DNA from: Vulcaniibacterium thermophilum
Lineage (GTDB): Bacteria; Pseudomonadota; Gammaproteobacteria; Xanthomonadales; Xanthomonadaceae
Direction of reading: 5' to 3'
DNA: 64,000 bases
NCBI RefSeq assembly: GCF_007923255.1
Contig: NZ_VOHJ01000010.1
Coordinates: 24,220-88,219, forward strand
Below are positions 17,364 through 27,422 of this stretch, in pieces (positions within the stretch are counted from its first letter, which is position 1; each line of letters opens with the position of its first letter). The notes under the pieces were generated by a model, which had not been told where the DNA came from, searched no databases, and saw nothing but the letters and a program-made list of their open reading frames with translations. The position numbers were made by a program, and so were the translations under genes.

Positions 17364-17762
17364 ATGAGCATGACTGATCCCATCGCCGACATGCTGGTCC
17401 GCATCAAGAATGCGGCGGCCGTCGGCAAGCCCAGCGTCACGCTGCCGTCCTCCAAGGTGAAGGTGGCGATCGCCTCCGTGCTGAAGGACGAGGGCTACAT
17501 CCAGGACTACCGCGTCGACGAGGTCGGCGCCGGCAAGACCGAGCTCACGATCGCGCTGAAGTACTACGAAGGCCGGCCGGTGATCGAGCGGCTGGAGCGC
17601 TACTCGCGCTCGGGCCGTCGCCAGTATCGCGGCAAGGACGCGCTGCCCAAGGTCCTCGGCGGCCTGGGCGTGGCGATCGTTTCCACCTCCAAGGGCATCA
17701 TGACCGATGCGCGCGCACGCCAGCTTGGCGTGGGCGGCGAGGTCCTGTGCCTGGTGGCCTAA
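17364..17762 (+). CDS. rpsH: 30S ribosomal protein S8
   Basis: S8 is a primary 16S-binding protein of the platform; in E. coli it represses the spc operon translationally. It has 132 residues and starts [17 protein letters not shown], the canonical N-terminus. The C-terminal signature [20 protein letters not shown] is nearly invariant in bacteria. rplF follows after 13 bp. Confidence 0.98.
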   Translation: MSMTDPIADMLVRIKNAAAVGKPSVTLPSSKVKVAIASVLKDEGYIQDYRVDEVGAGKTELTIALKYYEGRPVIERLERYSRSGRRQYRGKDALPKVLGGLGVAIVSTSKGIMTDARARQLGVGGEVLCLVA

Positions 17763-17775
17763 GGGAGGACCGTCC

Positions 17776-18303
17776 ATGTCCCGAGTTGCCAAGAAGCCGG
17801 TCGCCCTCCCGAAGGGCGTCGAAGTGTCCGTCCAGGACGAGAGCATCACCGTCAAGGGCCCGAAGGGCACCCTGACCCAGGCCAAGCCCGCCGCCATCAC
17901 GCTGAAGCTCGACAACGGCACCGCCCTGTTCGAGACGCAGGACGAGGCGCTGGTGCCGCTGACCGGCACGCTGCGCGCGATCCTCGCCAACATGGTCGAG
18001 GGCGTGTCCAAGGGTTTCGAGCGCAAGCTCGAGCTGGTCGGCGTCGGTTACCGTGCCGCCATGCAGGGCAAGGATCTGAGCCTGTCGCTCGGCTTCTCCC
18101 ACCCGGTCGTGTTCAAGGCGCCGGAGGGCATCACGCTCGCCACGCCGACCCAGACCGAGATCGTGGTGCAGGGCGCCGACAAGCAGCGCGTCGGTGAGGT
18201 GGCGGCCAAGATCCGCGCCTTCCGTCCGCCGGAACCCTACAAGGGCAAGGGCGTGAAGTACGCCGGCGAGAACATCATCCGTAAGGAAGCGAAGAAGGCG
18301 TAA
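17776..18303 (+). CDS. rplF: 50S ribosomal protein L6
   Basis: L6 lies near the sarcin-ricin loop and the factor-binding site. I chose the ATG at 17776 after AGGGAGGAC, giving 175 residues starting [15 protein letters not shown]; the frame is open upstream but overlaps rpsH. Two alpha/beta repeats and the C-terminal [14 protein letters not shown] motif are present. Confidence 0.97.
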   Translation: MSRVAKKPVALPKGVEVSVQDESITVKGPKGTLTQAKPAAITLKLDNGTALFETQDEALVPLTGTLRAILANMVEGVSKGFERKLELVGVGYRAAMQGKDLSLSLGFSHPVVFKAPEGITLATPTQTEIVVQGADKQRVGEVAAKIRAFRPPEPYKGKGVKYAGENIIRKEAKKA

Positions 18304-18369
18304 TGCGGGCCGGTCCGGATGCATCCGGACCGCCGCGACGACCCGCTTCCGATCTGCGAGAACACGACC

Positions 18370-18723
18370 ATGGAAAAGAAGACCGCCCGCCTGCGCCGCG
18401 CCAAGTCGACCCGTCTGCACATCCGCGAGCTGGGTGTGCCGCGTCTGTCGGTGCTGCGCACCGGCCAGCACCTGTACGCGCAGGTGTTCACCGCCGACGG
18501 CTCGCGCGTGATCGCCGCCGCTTCGACCACCCAGGCCGAGCTGCGCGAAGGCCTCAAGAGCGGCAAGAACCTCGAGGCCGCCGCCAAGGTCGGCCGCGCG
18601 ATCGCCGAGAAGGCGAAGGCCGCCGGCGTCGAGAAGGTGGCGTTCGACCGCTCCGGCTACCGCTACCACGGCCGCATCAAGGCCCTGGCGGACGCCGCGC
18701 GCGAGGCCGGCCTGCAGTTCTGA
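18370..18723 (+). CDS. rplR: 50S ribosomal protein L18
   Basis: L18 binds 5S rRNA with L5 and L25. The 117-residue protein starts [20 protein letters not shown] and ends in the conserved [20 protein letters not shown] region. It follows rplF by 66 bp and is separated from rpsE by 161 bp of hairpin-rich sequence. Confidence 0.97.
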   Translation: MEKKTARLRRAKSTRLHIRELGVPRLSVLRTGQHLYAQVFTADGSRVIAAASTTQAELREGLKSGKNLEAAAKVGRAIAEKAKAAGVEKVAFDRSGYRYHGRIKALADAAREAGLQF

Positions 18724-18884
18724 TGCTTGAACGGGCGGGGGTTCGCCCCCACCCGGGCATCCGTCGCCGACGCGACTGGCGTCGGGCGCCGCGAGAGGAT
18801 TCCCTCTCGTCGCGATCCACCCGCAACACACCACAACCATAAGCGGCACCGCCGCAAGCATCCTCAACAGACAAGAGAATTCAC
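18724..18884 (+). other. Hairpin-rich 161-bp spacer between rplR and rpsE
   Basis: Three short stem-loops are visible: GGGGGTTCGCCCCC at about 18737-18750, CGACGC/GCGTCG in the middle, and CGAGAGG/CCTCTCG at about 18792-18810. No gene-like reading frame or good promoter was recognised. Confidence 0.55.
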
Positions 18885-19424
18885 ATGGCGAACGAGCGTG
18901 AACCGCGGGGTCGTGATCGCGACCGCAACCGCGAGGAAATCGACGACGGCATGATCGAGAAGCTGATCGCGGTCAACCGCGTCAGCAAGACGGTCAAGGG
19001 CGGCCGCCAGTTCACCTTCACCGCGCTGACGGTGGTGGGCGATGGCAACGGCAAGGTCGGCTTCGGCTACGGCAAGGCGCGCGAAGTGCCGGTCGCGATC
19101 CAGAAGTCGATGGAGCATGCGCGCAAGAGCATGATCTACGTCGACCTCAACAACGGCACCCTGTGGCACTCGGTCAAGGCCGGCCACGGCGCGGCGCGCG
19201 TGTTCATGCAGCCGGCGTCCGAAGGTACCGGCGTGATCGCCGGCGGCGCGATGCGCGCGGTGCTGGAAGCGGTCGGCGTCAAGAACGTGCTCGCCAAGGC
19301 GATCGGTTCGCGCAACCCGATCAACCTGGTGCGCGCCACGCTCAAGGGCCTGGCCGACATGCGTTCGCCGCAGCGGATCGCGGCCAAGCGCGGCAAGAAG
19401 GTGGAGGAGCTGCTCAATGGCTAA
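18885..19424 (+). CDS. rpsE: 30S ribosomal protein S5
   Basis: S5 lies at the mRNA entry site and affects decoding accuracy (spectinomycin loop). The 179-residue protein has the double-stranded RNA-binding-like N-domain starting [19 protein letters not shown] after a charged leader, the [16 protein letters not shown] loop and [20 protein letters not shown]. Its last 8 bases overlap rpmD. Confidence 0.98.
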   Translation: MANEREPRGRDRDRNREEIDDGMIEKLIAVNRVSKTVKGGRQFTFTALTVVGDGNGKVGFGYGKAREVPVAIQKSMEHARKSMIYVDLNNGTLWHSVKAGHGAARVFMQPASEGTGVIAGGAMRAVLEAVGVKNVLAKAIGSRNPINLVRATLKGLADMRSPQRIAAKRGKKVEELLNG

Positions 19425-19614
19425 CAACAGCGCGAGCAACGGCACCATCAAGGTGCGTCTGGTGAAGGGCCTGCGCGGCACGCAGTCGCGCCACCGCCTG
19501 TCGGTGCGCGCGCTCGGCCTCAACAAGGTCAACGACGTCCGTGAGCTGAAGGACAGCCCGCAGGTGCGCGGCCTGATCAACCAGCTCCATTACCTCGTCC
19601 GCGTCGAGGAGTAA
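19417..19614 (+). CDS. rpmD: 50S ribosomal protein L30
   Basis: L30 is a small 50S protein present in this lineage in the short bacterial form. The 65-residue product has [19 protein letters not shown] and [20 protein letters not shown]. It overlaps the end of rpsE by 8 bp in another frame, so translation is probably coupled. Confidence 0.97.
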   Translation: MANNSASNGTIKVRLVKGLRGTQSRHRLSVRALGLNKVNDVRELKDSPQVRGLINQLHYLVRVEE

Positions 19615-19619
19615 GGAAC

Positions 19620-20057
19620 ATGCGTCTCAACACTCTCAAGCCCGCCGAGGGCGCCCGCACCGAGCGCAAGCGCGTCGGCCGCGGCATCGGCTCCGGCCTC
19701 GGCAAGACCGCCGGCCGCGGTCACAAGGGTCAGTACGCGCGTTCGGGCAAGGGCAAGGTGAAGCCCGGCTTCGAAGGCGGCCAGATGCCGCTGCAGCGCC
19801 GTCTGCCCAAGGTCGGTTTCCGCTCGCTGACCGCGAAGGACACCGTCGAGGTGCTGCTGTACCAGCTCGACAAGCTGCAGGCGGGTGAGGTCGATTTCGC
19901 CGCGCTGCGCGCCGCCAAGCTGGTGCCGGCCAATGCGCGCAAGATCAAGATCGTCAAGAAGGGCGACGTCAGCAAGGCGTTCGTGCTGAAGGGCCTGACC
20001 GTGACCGCCGGTGCCAGGGCGGCCATCGAGGCCGCAGGCGGCCGGATCGAGGAGTAA
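19620..20057 (+). CDS. rplO: 50S ribosomal protein L15
   Basis: L15 is a late-assembling 50S protein with a glycine-rich, basic N-terminal extension that penetrates the 23S rRNA. The 145 residues include [20 protein letters not shown] (about 18-37) and [17 protein letters not shown]. It sits 6 bp before secY, the classical order. Confidence 0.98.
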   Translation: MRLNTLKPAEGARTERKRVGRGIGSGLGKTAGRGHKGQYARSGKGKVKPGFEGGQMPLQRRLPKVGFRSLTAKDTVEVLLYQLDKLQAGEVDFAALRAAKLVPANARKIKIVKKGDVSKAFVLKGLTVTAGARAAIEAAGGRIEE

Positions 20058-20063
20058 TCGCGC

Positions 20064-21419
20064 ATGGCGCGAAACGCCAACGCGTTGGGCGGACTGGGTG
20101 GCGGGCTCGGCAAGTTCACCGAGCTCCGCCAGCGCCTGCTGTTCGTGCTCGGGGCGCTGATCGTCTACCGCATCGGCTGCTACGTGCCGGTGCCGGGCGT
20201 CAATCCCGAGGCGATGCTCCAGCTGATGGAGACGCAGGAAGGCACCATCGTGGACATGTTCAACATGTTCACCGGCGGCGCGCTGGAGCGCTTCAGCCTG
20301 TTCGCGCTCAACGTGATGCCCTACATCTCCTCCTCGATCATCGTCCAGTTGCTGGTGCAGATCGTGCCCAGCCTGAAGGCGATCCAGAAGGAGGGCGAGT
20401 CAGGGCGCAGGCGGATCAACCAGTGGTCGCGCATCGGCGCGATCCCGCTGGCGATCTTCCAGGCGTGGGGCATCGCCTCGGCGCTTCAGGCCAGCGGCGC
20501 CTCGCAGGGCATCCCGGTGGTCTACAGCCCGGGCATCGGCTTCCTGTTGACCGCGGTCATCGCGCTCACCGCCGGCACCATGTTCCTGATGTGGCTGGGC
20601 GAGCAGGTCACCGAGCGCGGCGTCGGCAACGGCGTGTCGCTGATCATCTTCGCGGGCATCGTGGCCGGACTGCCGTCGGCGGTGCTGACGATGTTCGAGA
20701 ACGTCCGCAACGAGGACATCAACGTCCTGCAGGCGCTGCTGATCGCGGCGATCGTGCTCGGCTTCACCTACCTGGTGGTGTTCGTCGAGCGCGGCCAGCG
20801 ACGGATCACGGTGAACTACGCCCGGCGCCAGGGCGGCCGCAACGCCTACCTGAACCAGTCGTCGTTCCTGCCGCTCAAGCTCAACATGGCGGGCGTGATC
20901 CCGGCGATCTTCGCCTCGAGCATCGTCATGTTTCCGGCGACCGCGGCGCAGTGGTTCGGGCAGGGGGGCGGCGACTCGTGGCTGCAGCGCGTCAGCCAGG
21001 CGTTGAGCCCGGGACAGCCGGTGCACATGATCCTGTACGGCGCGCTGATCGCGGGCTTCGCGTTCTTCTACACCGCGCTGGTGTTCAACTCGCAGGAAAC
21101 CGCGGACAACCTGAAGAAGTCGGGTGCGCTGATCCCGGGCATCCGTCCGGGCAAGGCGACGGCGGACTACATCGACGGCGTGCTGACCCGGCTGACGGCC
21201 GCCGGTGCGCTGTACCTGGTGATCGTCTGCCTGCTGCCGGAAGTGATGCGGGCGGAGCTGAACACGCCGTTCTACTTCGGCGGCACCTCGCTGCTGATCG
21301 TGGTGGTCGTGGTGATGGACTTCATCGCCCAGATCCAGGCCCACCTGATGTCGCATCAGTACGAGAGCCTGCTGAAGAAGGCCAACCTCAAGGGCGGCCG
21401 TCCCGGATCGGGACGCTGA
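20064..21419 (+). CDS. secY: Preprotein translocase subunit SecY
   Basis: SecY forms the protein-conducting channel of the inner membrane with SecE and SecG. The 451-residue product is strongly hydrophobic with about ten membrane segments; the plug and first-helix regions ([26 protein letters not shown]) and the conserved cytoplasmic loops ([22 protein letters not shown]) are clear. It is the last gene of the spc set; rpmJ, which follows secY in E. coli, is absent. Confidence 0.98.
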   Translation: MARNANALGGLGGGLGKFTELRQRLLFVLGALIVYRIGCYVPVPGVNPEAMLQLMETQEGTIVDMFNMFTGGALERFSLFALNVMPYISSSIIVQLLVQIVPSLKAIQKEGESGRRRINQWSRIGAIPLAIFQAWGIASALQASGASQGIPVVYSPGIGFLLTAVIALTAGTMFLMWLGEQVTERGVGNGVSLIIFAGIVAGLPSAVLTMFENVRNEDINVLQALLIAAIVLGFTYLVVFVERGQRRITVNYARRQGGRNAYLNQSSFLPLKLNMAGVIPAIFASSIVMFPATAAQWFGQGGGDSWLQRVSQALSPGQPVHMILYGALIAGFAFFYTALVFNSQETADNLKKSGALIPGIRPGKATADYIDGVLTRLTAAGALYLVIVCLLPEVMRAELNTPFYFGGTSLLIVVVVVMDFIAQIQAHLMSHQYESLLKKANLKGGRPGSGR

Positions 21420-21791
21420 CCCGGAGCCGGGCGCAGGCCCGGTGCGGTCATCGGCCCCGGGCATGCCGCCGGGGCCTCGCCGGCACCCCTCGGGTGACGG
21501 CATCCGGATCCGGGGTGAGGGCCCCGGATCCACACAGGGCGGCTCGCGCGGCGGTCTCGCGCGCGGGTGAGCCGGGCCGGTCCGCGCGCCAGAGTAGCGC
21601 GCGGCGTCGGACGAGGGGCCTCCCCCGCGTCCGGCAGCCCGGGCTCGTCGCCGGAGCATGGGCACACTCCCCATGCCGGGGTTCAGCGGCCACAGGCCGC
21701 GGGGCTTCCTAGGTAACCCGAGACCACGCTAGAATTTCGAGTTCCCTCAGCCGGGCAGCCCCCGGCCGACACTTTCGTTGGAGATCGCCAC
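21420..21791 (+). other. 372-bp gap between secY and rpsM: hairpins and promoter, no rpmJ
   Basis: The gap begins with G+C-rich stem-loops, the clearest being GGCCCCGG/CCGGGGCC at 21453-21476, which may mark the end of the spc transcript although no T-run follows. The right end holds a promoter. I looked for a short L36 (rpmJ) frame and found none. Confidence 0.6.
21706..21735 (+). promoter_or_regulatory. Possible promoter of the alpha operon (rpsM-rpsK-rpsD-rpoA)
   Basis: TAGAAT (21730-21735) is a good -10 and identical to the one before rpsJ. The -35 candidate TTCCTA (21706-21711), at 18 bp, is weak. Transcription would start near 21742, about 50 nt before rpsM. Confidence 0.45.
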
Positions 21792-22148
21792 ATGGCGCGT
21801 ATTGCGGGCGTCAACCTGCCTGCCCAGAAGCACGTCTGGGTCGGGCTTCAGAGCATCTACGGCATCGGCCGTACCCGTTCCAAGCAGATCTGCGAGTCCG
21901 CCGGGGTCAACCCGTCGACCAAGATCCGCGACCTGTCCGAACCGGAGGTCGAGCGCCTCCGCGCCGAGGTCGGCAAGTTCACGGTCGAAGGCGACCTGCG
22001 CCGCGAGGTCGGCATGGCGATCAAGCGCCTGATGGACCTCGGTTGCTACCGCGGTCTGCGCCATCGTCGCGGCCTGCCGGTCCGCGGTCAGCGCACCCGC
22101 ACCAACGCCCGCACCCGCAAGGGCCCGCGCAAGGCGATCAGGAAGTAA
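21792..22148 (+). CDS. rpsM: 30S ribosomal protein S13
   Basis: S13 sits at the top of the 30S head and bridges to L5 of the 50S subunit. The 118-residue protein begins [19 protein letters not shown] and ends with the basic tail [20 protein letters not shown]. It is preceded by GGAGATC and followed 12 bp later by rpsK. Confidence 0.98.
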   Translation: MARIAGVNLPAQKHVWVGLQSIYGIGRTRSKQICESAGVNPSTKIRDLSEPEVERLRAEVGKFTVEGDLRREVGMAIKRLMDLGCYRGLRHRRGLPVRGQRTRTNARTRKGPRKAIRK

Positions 22149-22160
22149 GGACGGACGATC

Positions 22161-22556
22161 ATGGCCAAACCCGCCGCAGCTGCGAAGACGAAGAAGAAGA
22201 TCAAGCGCGTCGTCACCGACGGCATCGCGCACGTCCACGCTTCGTTCAACAACACCATCGTCACCATCACCGATCGCCAGGGCAACGCGCTCTCGTGGGC
22301 GACCTCCGGCGGCGCCGGCTTCCGCGGTTCGCGCAAGTCGACCCCGTTCGCCGCCCAGGTGGCCGCCGAGAAGGCCGGCCGCGCCGCGCTCGACTACGGC
22401 GTCAAGACGCTCGAAGTGCGCATCAAGGGCCCGGGTCCGGGCCGCGAATCGGCCGTGCGTTCGCTGAACGCGGTCGGCTACAAGATCACCAACATCGTCG
22501 ACGTCACGCCGATTCCGCACAACGGCTGCCGTCCGCCGAAGAAGCGCCGCGTCTGA
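22161..22556 (+). CDS. rpsK: 30S ribosomal protein S11
   Basis: S11 is a platform protein that helps shape the mRNA exit channel. The 131-residue product has a Lys/Ala-rich N-terminus and the conserved [34 protein letters not shown] and [12 protein letters not shown] blocks. Confidence 0.98.
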   Translation: MAKPAAAAKTKKKIKRVVTDGIAHVHASFNNTIVTITDRQGNALSWATSGGAGFRGSRKSTPFAAQVAAEKAGRAALDYGVKTLEVRIKGPGPGRESAVRSLNAVGYKITNIVDVTPIPHNGCRPPKKRRV

Positions 22557-22570
22557 GGAGCTGAAGAACC

Positions 22571-23200
22571 ATGGCTCGTTACATTGGTCCCACCTGCAAG
22601 CTCGCGCGTCGCGAAGGCGTCGATCTCGGCCTGAAGTCGCCGGCGCGCGCGCTCGATTCCAAGTGCAAGCTGGAGCAGAAGCCCGGCCAGCACGGTCCCA
22701 CGGCGCGCAAGGGCAAGCTGTCCGACTACGCCACCCAGTTGCGCGAGAAGCAGAAGGTCAAGCGCATCTACGGCCTGCTGGAGCGCCAGTTCCGCAACTA
22801 CTACAAGAAGGCGTCGACCCGGAAGGGCAACACCGGCGAGAACCTCCTGCAACTGCTGGAAACCCGCCTGGACAACGTCGTCTACCGCATGGGCTTTGCG
22901 GTCACGCGCGCCTCGGCGCGCCAGCTGGTCAGCCACCGCGGCGTCACCGTGAACGGCAAGATCGTCAACCTGCCGTCGTACCAGGTGAAGGCCGGCGACA
23001 CGATCGCGCTCGCCGAGCGCGCGCAGAAGCAGTTGCGCGTGCAGGAAGCGATCCAGGTCGCCTCGCAGATGGACCTCGTCCCCTCGTGGGTCGAGGTGGA
23101 CGCGAAGAAGTTCGCCGGCGTGTTCAAGGCCGTGCCGGACCGCGCCGATCTGCCGGCCGACATCAACGAAGCGCTGATCGTCGAGCTGTACTCCAAGTAA
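22571..23200 (+). CDS. rpsD: 30S ribosomal protein S4
   Basis: S4 nucleates 30S assembly and, in E. coli, represses the alpha operon. The 209-residue protein has the N-terminal S4 domain starting [19 protein letters not shown] and the S4 RNA-binding domain ([20 protein letters not shown], about 100-119, then [18 protein letters not shown]). It lacks a four-cysteine zinc site, as in E. coli. rpoA follows after 52 bp. Confidence 0.98.
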   Translation: MARYIGPTCKLARREGVDLGLKSPARALDSKCKLEQKPGQHGPTARKGKLSDYATQLREKQKVKRIYGLLERQFRNYYKKASTRKGNTGENLLQLLETRLDNVVYRMGFAVTRASARQLVSHRGVTVNGKIVNLPSYQVKAGDTIALAERAQKQLRVQEAIQVASQMDLVPSWVEVDAKKFAGVFKAVPDRADLPADINEALIVELYSK

Positions 23201-23252
23201 TCCATTGTCGCCGGCCGCCGCGGATGCGGCGGCCCGCAGGAGACCCAACCCC

Positions 23253-24251
23253 ATGACGGTTACCGCCAACCAGGTTCTGCGCCCGCGTGGTCCCCAGATC
23301 GAACGCCTGAGCGGCAATCGCGCGAAGGTCGTGATCGAGCCGCTGGAACGCGGCTACGGGCACACGCTCGGCAACGCCCTGCGTCGCGTGCTGCTGTCGT
23401 CCATCCCCGGCTTTGCGATCACCGAGGTGGAAATCGACGGCGTGCTGCACGAGTACACCACGGTCGAGGGCCTGCAGGAGGACGTGCTCGAGGTTCTGCT
23501 GAACCTCAAGGATGTCGCCATCCGCATGCACACCGGCGACCAGTCCACGCTGAGCCTGTCCAAGCAGGGCCCGGGCGTGGTCACCGCCGGCGACATCAAG
23601 ACCGACCACAACGTCGAGATCGTCAATCCCGAGCACGTGATCTGCCACCTGACCAAGGACACGGCGATCAACATGCGGCTGAAGATCGAGCGCGGCTACG
23701 GCTACCAGCCGGCCGCCGCGCGCCGCCGTCCCGACGAGGAGACCCGCGCGATCGGCCGCCTGCTGCTGGATGCGTCGTTCTCGCCGGTGCGCCGCGTCGC
23801 CTACGCGGTGGAAGCCGCGCGCGTCGAGCAGCGCACCGACCTCGACAAGCTGGTGCTGGACATCGAGACCAACGGCACCATCGATGCCGAGGAAGCGGTG
23901 CGCACCGCGGCGGACATCCTCACCGACCAGCTCTCGGTGTTCGGCGACTTCACCCACCGCGACCGTGGCGCCTCCAAGCCGCAGACGGCGGGTGTCGATC
24001 CGATCCTGCTGCGCCCGATCGACGATCTGGAGCTCACCGTGCGCTCGGCGAACTGCCTCAAGGCCGAGAGCATCTACTACATCGGCGATCTGGTGCAGAA
24101 GACCGAGGTCGAGCTGCTGAAGACGCCGAATCTCGGCAAGAAGTCGCTCACCGAGATCAAGGAAGTGCTCGCGCAGCGTGGCCTGTCGCTCGGCATGAAG
24201 CTCGAGAACTGGCCGCCGGCCGGCATCGCCAGCCACGGCATGATGGGGTGA
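23253..24251 (+). CDS. rpoA: RNA polymerase alpha subunit
   Basis: Alpha dimerises to start polymerase assembly and its C-terminal domain binds UP elements and activators. I chose the ATG at 23253, with AGGAGA 6 nt upstream, giving 332 residues. The N-terminal domain (to about residue 235) contains [20 protein letters not shown]. The C-terminal domain contains [15 protein letters not shown] and [14 protein letters not shown]. It is normally cotranscribed with rplQ, but here 604 bp of repeats separate the two. Confidence 0.98.
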   Translation: MTVTANQVLRPRGPQIERLSGNRAKVVIEPLERGYGHTLGNALRRVLLSSIPGFAITEVEIDGVLHEYTTVEGLQEDVLEVLLNLKDVAIRMHTGDQSTLSLSKQGPGVVTAGDIKTDHNVEIVNPEHVICHLTKDTAINMRLKIERGYGYQPAAARRRPDEETRAIGRLLLDASFSPVRRVAYAVEAARVEQRTDLDKLVLDIETNGTIDAEEAVRTAADILTDQLSVFGDFTHRDRGASKPQTAGVDPILLRPIDDLELTVRSANCLKAESIYYIGDLVQKTEVELLKTPNLGKKSLTEIKEVLAQRGLSLGMKLENWPPAGIASHGMMG

Positions 24252-24855
24252 AGCGCAGCGCTTGCGAGATGCCCAAAGGCATCTCGCGCTGCGCTGAACG
24301 CCCGGCCGCTAGGCCGGGCCGGGGCGCCAGGCTCCGGCACCAGCGGATCTGGCGATCCGACCCGCCGAACGCCCGCGCCGCTGGCGCGGGCCGGGCGGCA
24401 AGCTCCAGAGGTGTGGGGCCCGACACGCAGTAGAACGCCCGGCCGCAAGGCCGGGCCGGGGCGCCAGGCTCCGGCACCAGCGGACCTGGCGATCCGATCA
24501 GTCGAACGCCCGCGCCGCTGGCGCGGGCCGGGCGGCGCGGTCGCAGCGCTGACGGTGCGTCTTCGCAAGCGCGACCGGCCGCAAGGCCAGTGGACACCCG
24601 GCCGGTGATCGGCGGGTGCCCGGTGAAGTTTCGAGGCCTGCGCCGCGTGCGGCGCAAGGCCGGCGCCAGGCTCCGGCTGCGGCGCTGCCGTCGCCGCGCC
24701 GTCCCCGAGGGTGGCGCGGACGACCCGCCGACGGGCTCAGCCCGCGGCATGTCCGGTCACGGAGGGCCGGCGAGGACCACCCGCAGTCCGATGCTCCAAC
24801 GCCACGATGGCGACAGCGAAGTCCAAGGTTTCAGCATTCAACAGGAATCCAAGCC
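24252..24855. repeat. 604-bp repeat block between rpoA and rplQ
   Basis: Directly after the rpoA stop is a large hairpin whose core stem is GCGAGATGCC/GGCATCTCGC (about 24264-24287). Then a unit of about 100 bp starting GAACGCCCGGCC occurs at 24296 and again at 24433 (offset 137 bp). Each copy holds two palindromes, GAACGCCCGGCC...GGCCGGGC and GAACGCCCGCGCC...GGCGCGGG. The rest is G+C-rich without a recognisable gene. Sequence just before rplQ (from about 24780) looks like an ordinary leader. Confidence 0.8.
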
Positions 24856-25242
24856 ATGCGCCACCAGAAAGCCGGACGCAAGTTCAGCCGCACCAGCGCC
24901 CATCGCGAAGCGATGTTCCGCAATATGGCCGCGTCCCTCATCAAGCACGAACTGATCCGCACCACCCTGCCGAAGGCCAAGGAGCTGCGCCGCGTCGCCG
25001 AGCCGCTCATCACGCTGGCCAAGCAGGATGGCGTGGCGAACCGCCGCCTCGCGTTCTCGCGTCTGCGCGACAAGCAGGCGGTCGGCAAGCTGTTCATGGA
25101 GCTGGGCCCGCGCTACCGCGAGCGTCCCGGCGGTTACCTCCGCATCCTGAAGTGCGGCTTCCGCGCCGGCGACAACGCGCCGATGGCGTACGTGGAGCTG
25201 GTGGACCGTCCGCAGACCGTGAGCGCCGACGTCGGCGAGTGA
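24856..25242 (+). CDS. rplQ: 50S ribosomal protein L17
   Basis: L17 lies near the peptide exit of the 50S subunit. I chose the ATG at 24856 (128 residues), which gives the invariant start [20 protein letters not shown]; the frame is open further upstream but only through repeat sequence. The conserved [20 protein letters not shown] block follows. A strong terminator lies 26 bp after the stop. Confidence 0.97.
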   Translation: MRHQKAGRKFSRTSAHREAMFRNMAASLIKHELIRTTLPKAKELRRVAEPLITLAKQDGVANRRLAFSRLRDKQAVGKLFMELGPRYRERPGGYLRILKCGFRAGDNAPMAYVELVDRPQTVSADVGE

Positions 25243-25268
25243 TTCGGCCGACCTCGGTACGACGCGCG

Positions 25269-25300
25269 AAAGCCCCGGCCTGGTCCGGGGCTTTTGCTTT
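25269..25300 (+). terminator. rplQ (alpha operon) terminator
   Basis: The stem AAAGCCCCGG/CCGGGGCTTT with a 6-nt loop is followed by TGCTTT, a good intrinsic terminator (25269-25300). It marks the end of the 25-kb block of transcription and translation genes. Confidence 0.8.
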
Positions 25301-25349
25301 CCGCACCGCCGCTTGCGACGATGACGTTCCCCTCACATCCGTGTCCGCG

Positions 25350-25853
25350 ATGCCTGCCAATCCCTTCCGCGCTTCGTTCCGCACCCAGTTCCTGCTCGGG
25401 TTCCTCGCCTGCGCCGGGCTGATGGGCTATGCGCTGTACGCGCAGCACGTGCAGGGTTTCGAGCCGTGCCCGCTGTGCATCTTCCAGCGCGTGGCCGTGA
25501 TCGCGCTCGGCGTCGTGTTCCTGCTGGGCGCGCTGCATGGCCCGCGCGGTCGCGGCGGGCGCGCGGCGTGGGGCGTGCTCGCGCTGCTGGCGGCGGGGGC
25601 GGGGATCGCCGTCGCCGGGCGCCACGTCTGGCTGCAGAACCTGCCGCCCGATCAGGTGCCGGCATGCGGGCCGCCGTTCGAGTTCATGCGTGAAACGCTG
25701 CCGCTCGCGGAGCTGGTGTCGAAGGTGCTGCGCGGCAGCGGCGAATGCGCGAACATCGACTGGACGCTGCTCGGCCTGTCGATGCCGGCGTGGGTGCTGA
25801 TCAGTTTCGTCGCACTCGCGCTGTGGGCCGGGTATGCCGCCTTCCGTCGCTGA
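25350..25853 (+). CDS. dsbB: Disulfide bond formation protein DsbB
   Basis: DsbB is the inner-membrane quinone reductase that reoxidises periplasmic DsbA. The 167-residue product has four hydrophobic helices. The first periplasmic loop has the redox pair CPLC (in EPCPLCIFQRVA, residues about 32-43). The second periplasmic loop has the other pair, Cys in VPACGP (about 107-112) and Cys in GSGECA. The DAHP synthase gene starts 13 bp after the stop, so the two may be cotranscribed. Confidence 0.93.
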   Translation: MPANPFRASFRTQFLLGFLACAGLMGYALYAQHVQGFEPCPLCIFQRVAVIALGVVFLLGALHGPRGRGGRAAWGVLALLAAGAGIAVAGRHVWLQNLPPDQVPACGPPFEFMRETLPLAELVSKVLRGSGECANIDWTLLGLSMPAWVLISFVALALWAGYAAFRR

Positions 25854-25866
25854 CCGCCGAGTGCCC

Positions 25867-27243
25867 ATGAGTCCCATCGACCGTCGCCTGCACCCCGTCC
25901 GCCTGCCCGACGCCTGGGCGCCGGACTCCTGGCGTGCGCGGCCGGCGCGCCAGTTGCCGCAGTATCCCGATGCCGGCGCGCTGGAAGGCGTGCTGCGCGA
26001 GCTGCGCGCGCTGCCGCCGCTGGTGACGTCATGGGAAATCCTCGCGCTCAAACAGCAGCTCGCCGAGGCGCAGGAGGGCCGCCGCTTCCTGCTGCAGGGC
26101 GGCGACTGCGCCGAGAGCTTCGACGCCTGCACCTCGGAAGTCATCAGCAACCGGCTGAAGGTGCTGCTGCAGATGAGCCTGGTGCTGGTGCACGGCATGC
26201 GCAAGCCGGTCGTGCGGGTGGGGCGGTTCGCCGGGCAGTACGCCAAGCCGCGTTCGGCCGACAGCGAGACCATCGACGGCCTCACCCTGCCGAGCTACCG
26301 CGGCGACATGGTCAACGCGCCCGCGTTCACCGCGGAGGCGCGCACGCCCGATCCGCGGCGGATGGTGAAGGCGCATGCGCGTTCGGCGATGACGATGAAC
26401 TTCGTGCGCGCGCTGATCGACGGCGGCTTCGCCGACCTGCATCACCCGGAATACTGGAATCTGAGCTGGGTCGGCCATTCGCCGCTGGCGGACGAGTACC
26501 GGCGGATGGTGGAAGCCATCGGCGATGCCGTGCGCTTCATGGAAACGCTCTCGGGCGAGGAGATCCACAACCTCAACCGGGTCGACTTCTACACCTCGCA
26601 CGAGGCCCTGCTGCTGCCGTACGAGGAAGCGCTCACCCGGCAGGTGCCGCGCCACTGGGGCTGGTTCAACCTCAGCACCCATTTCCCGTGGATCGGCATG
26701 CGCACGGCCGACGTGGACGGCGCGCACGTGGAGTACTTCCGCGGCATCCGCAATCCGGTCGCGGTGAAGGTCGGGCCCTCGGTGGCGCCGGATGCGCTGC
26801 TGCGGCTGATCGACGTGCTCAATCCCGAGGACGAGCCGGGCCGACTGACGCTGATCCACCGCATGGGCGCGGCGCACATCGCCGAGCGGCTGCCGCCGCT
26901 GCTGGATGCGGTACGCCGCGACGGCCGACGCGTGCTGTGGGTGTGCGATCCCATGCACGGCAATACCGAAACCACGCGCAACGGTTACAAGACGCGCCGC
27001 TTCGCCAACATCGGCCGCGAACTGGAGCTGGCGTTCGAACTGCACGCGGCGGCCGGTACGCGCCTGGGCGGCGTGCATCTGGAGCTCACCGGCGAGGACG
27101 TCACCGAGTGCCTCGGCGGTGCGCGCGAGTTGACCGAGACCGATCTGGAACGCGCGTACTGCTCGACCGTCGATCCGCGCCTGAACTACGAGCAGGCGCT
27201 GGAAGTGGCGATGCTGATCGTGCGCAAGCACGGGGCGGGCTGA
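25867..27243 (+). CDS. Class II 3-deoxy-D-arabino-heptulosonate 7-phosphate synthase
   Basis: This enzyme condenses phosphoenolpyruvate with erythrose 4-phosphate, the first step of the shikimate pathway. The 458-residue length and the motifs LQGGDCAESF (residues about 76-85), VRVGRFAGQYAKPRS (about 118-132) and CDPMHGNT (about 361-368) identify the class II (plant/Helicobacter/phenazine type) enzyme, not the E. coli AroFGH type. The Cys of GGDCAE is the usual metal ligand. I chose the ATG at 25867. It lacks the long N-terminal extension of the mycobacterial enzyme. Confidence 0.93.
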   Translation: MSPIDRRLHPVRLPDAWAPDSWRARPARQLPQYPDAGALEGVLRELRALPPLVTSWEILALKQQLAEAQEGRRFLLQGGDCAESFDACTSEVISNRLKVLLQMSLVLVHGMRKPVVRVGRFAGQYAKPRSADSETIDGLTLPSYRGDMVNAPAFTAEARTPDPRRMVKAHARSAMTMNFVRALIDGGFADLHHPEYWNLSWVGHSPLADEYRRMVEAIGDAVRFMETLSGEEIHNLNRVDFYTSHEALLLPYEEALTRQVPRHWGWFNLSTHFPWIGMRTADVDGAHVEYFRGIRNPVAVKVGPSVAPDALLRLIDVLNPEDEPGRLTLIHRMGAAHIAERLPPLLDAVRRDGRRVLWVCDPMHGNTETTRNGYKTRRFANIGRELELAFELHAAAGTRLGGVHLELTGEDVTECLGGARELTETDLERAYCSTVDPRLNYEQALEVAMLIVRKHGAG

Positions 27244-27422
27244 GGCCGGCGCGCAGCCGGCCCGGTGGGGGGCGGTCAGGGCTCATCGGTGGGGTCCGCT
27301 TCGCCGGCATGCCGCGGCTCGCCGCCGACGCGGCGCTTTCGCGCGCGCCGCATGCGCGCGGGCGAGCGCGCCTCACGCGCCTTGGCGCGACGTTCGCGCT
27401 GCGGCTGGACAATGCGGCGGCG

